Shown here: positions 5,833-6,117 of the stretch, piece after piece
Numbering within the stretch: the first letter of the stretch is position 1
How the letters are laid out: every line of letters starts with the position of its first letter
Source of the DNA: Desulfobacterales bacterium
GTDB lineage: Bacteria > Desulfobacterota > Desulfobacteria > Desulfobacterales > JASFBJ01
Reading direction: 5' to 3'
NCBI GenBank assembly: GCA_030149585.1
Contig: JASFBJ010000224.1
Location: forward strand, 1-6,117
Length of the DNA stretch: 6,117 nucleotides
Notes under the pieces: generated by a model
The model's database searches: none
Seen by the model: only the letters and a program-made list of their open reading frames with translations
Told to the model about the DNA's origin: nothing
Made by a program: the position numbers and the translations under genes

Positions 5833-6117
5833 ATGAATAATTCTGATATTAATTCAATGAAAATAGGGGTGGTGGGAGCCGGCAGCTGGGGAACTGCTCT
5901 GGCTGATCTTTTATGCTGCAAGGGCTATCTTGTTGATTTGTGGGTATTTGAAACCGAGCTTAAAAAAGAGATGGAAAAATCTCGTGAAAATAAGATTTTT
6001 CTACCTGGAGTTACTCTTTCTGAAAATCTGCATCCCACCAATAATCTTGAAAAAGCGGTTGCTGACAAGGATCTTGTTCTGGTTGTGGTTCCTTCCCATC
6101 TGGTTCGTCAAACAGCT
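5833..6117 (+). CDS. gpsA: Glycerol-3-phosphate dehydrogenase [NAD(P)+], N-terminal part (runs off window)
   Basis: Cytosolic enzyme reducing dihydroxyacetone phosphate to sn-glycerol 3-phosphate, the backbone precursor of phospholipids. Only the first 95 codons are present; the family has about 330. The Rossmann dinucleotide-binding motif GAGSWGTALA is at residues 15-24. The family signature N..FLPG follows at 53-59, and VVVPSH at 84-89 matches the conserved strand after it. GAGG (5824-5827) overlaps the TAG stop of gyrA (5822-5824) and is 5 nt before the chosen ATG, so translation is probably coupled to gyrA. A second in-frame Met (residue 9, at 5857) begins MKIGVVGAG, the usual family N-terminus. 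It would drop eight polar residues, but it has no equally good ribosome site. Truncation is due to the window edge only. Confidence 0.95.
   Translation, partial: MNNSDINSMKIGVVGAGSWGTALADLLCCKGYLVDLWVFETELKKEMEKSRENKIFLPGVTLSENLHPTNNLEKAVADKDLVLVVVPSHLVRQTA

Noticed and set aside
5718..5921. Minus-strand frame across the gyrA/gpsA junction
   Set aside because: It overlaps the ends of two firmly identified genes and has no recognisable domain.

Overview
The window reads as an ordinary chromosomal stretch of a Gram-negative, anaerobe-type bacterium. My best guess is a sulfate-reducing deltaproteobacterium of the Desulfobacterales type. This rests on the thiolase, whose extra N-terminal segment I associate with thiolases of sulfate reducers and syntrophs, and on moderately AT-rich DNA with T-rich intergenic spacers. 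It is inference from memory of protein style, not from a search. All recognised genes lie on the + strand.

Layout: positions 1-342 hold no gene but carry a strongly structured block. It consists of a nested, almost fully palindromic element (58-188), a pseudoknot-capable segment (190-237) and a weak candidate promoter. Then come a biosynthetic-type thiolase (343-1629), an AT-rich spacer with two short tandem repeats and terminator-like hairpins (1615-1804), and a small two-helix membrane protein with its own Shine-Dalgarno (1825-1980). A second spacer (1981-2269) has two back-to-back hairpins and an unexplained minus-strand reading frame. An AI-2E/PerM-family membrane protein (2270-3343), complete gyrA (3380-5824) and the 5' part of gpsA (5833 to the window edge) follow.

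The last three genes are closely spaced (36 nt, then 8 nt) and are probably co-transcribed. The gyrA stop codon overlaps the gpsA Shine-Dalgarno, which suggests translational coupling. Their products act in unrelated processes: DNA supercoiling, glycerol-3-phosphate supply for phospholipids, and membrane transport of unknown substrate. The thiolase appears to be a separate transcription unit in acyl-CoA metabolism.

I found no convincing new multi-gene system. The parts most worth a second look are the nested palindrome at 58-188, the small membrane protein, the long T-tracts inside the AI-2E gene, and the unexplained content of 1981-2254.
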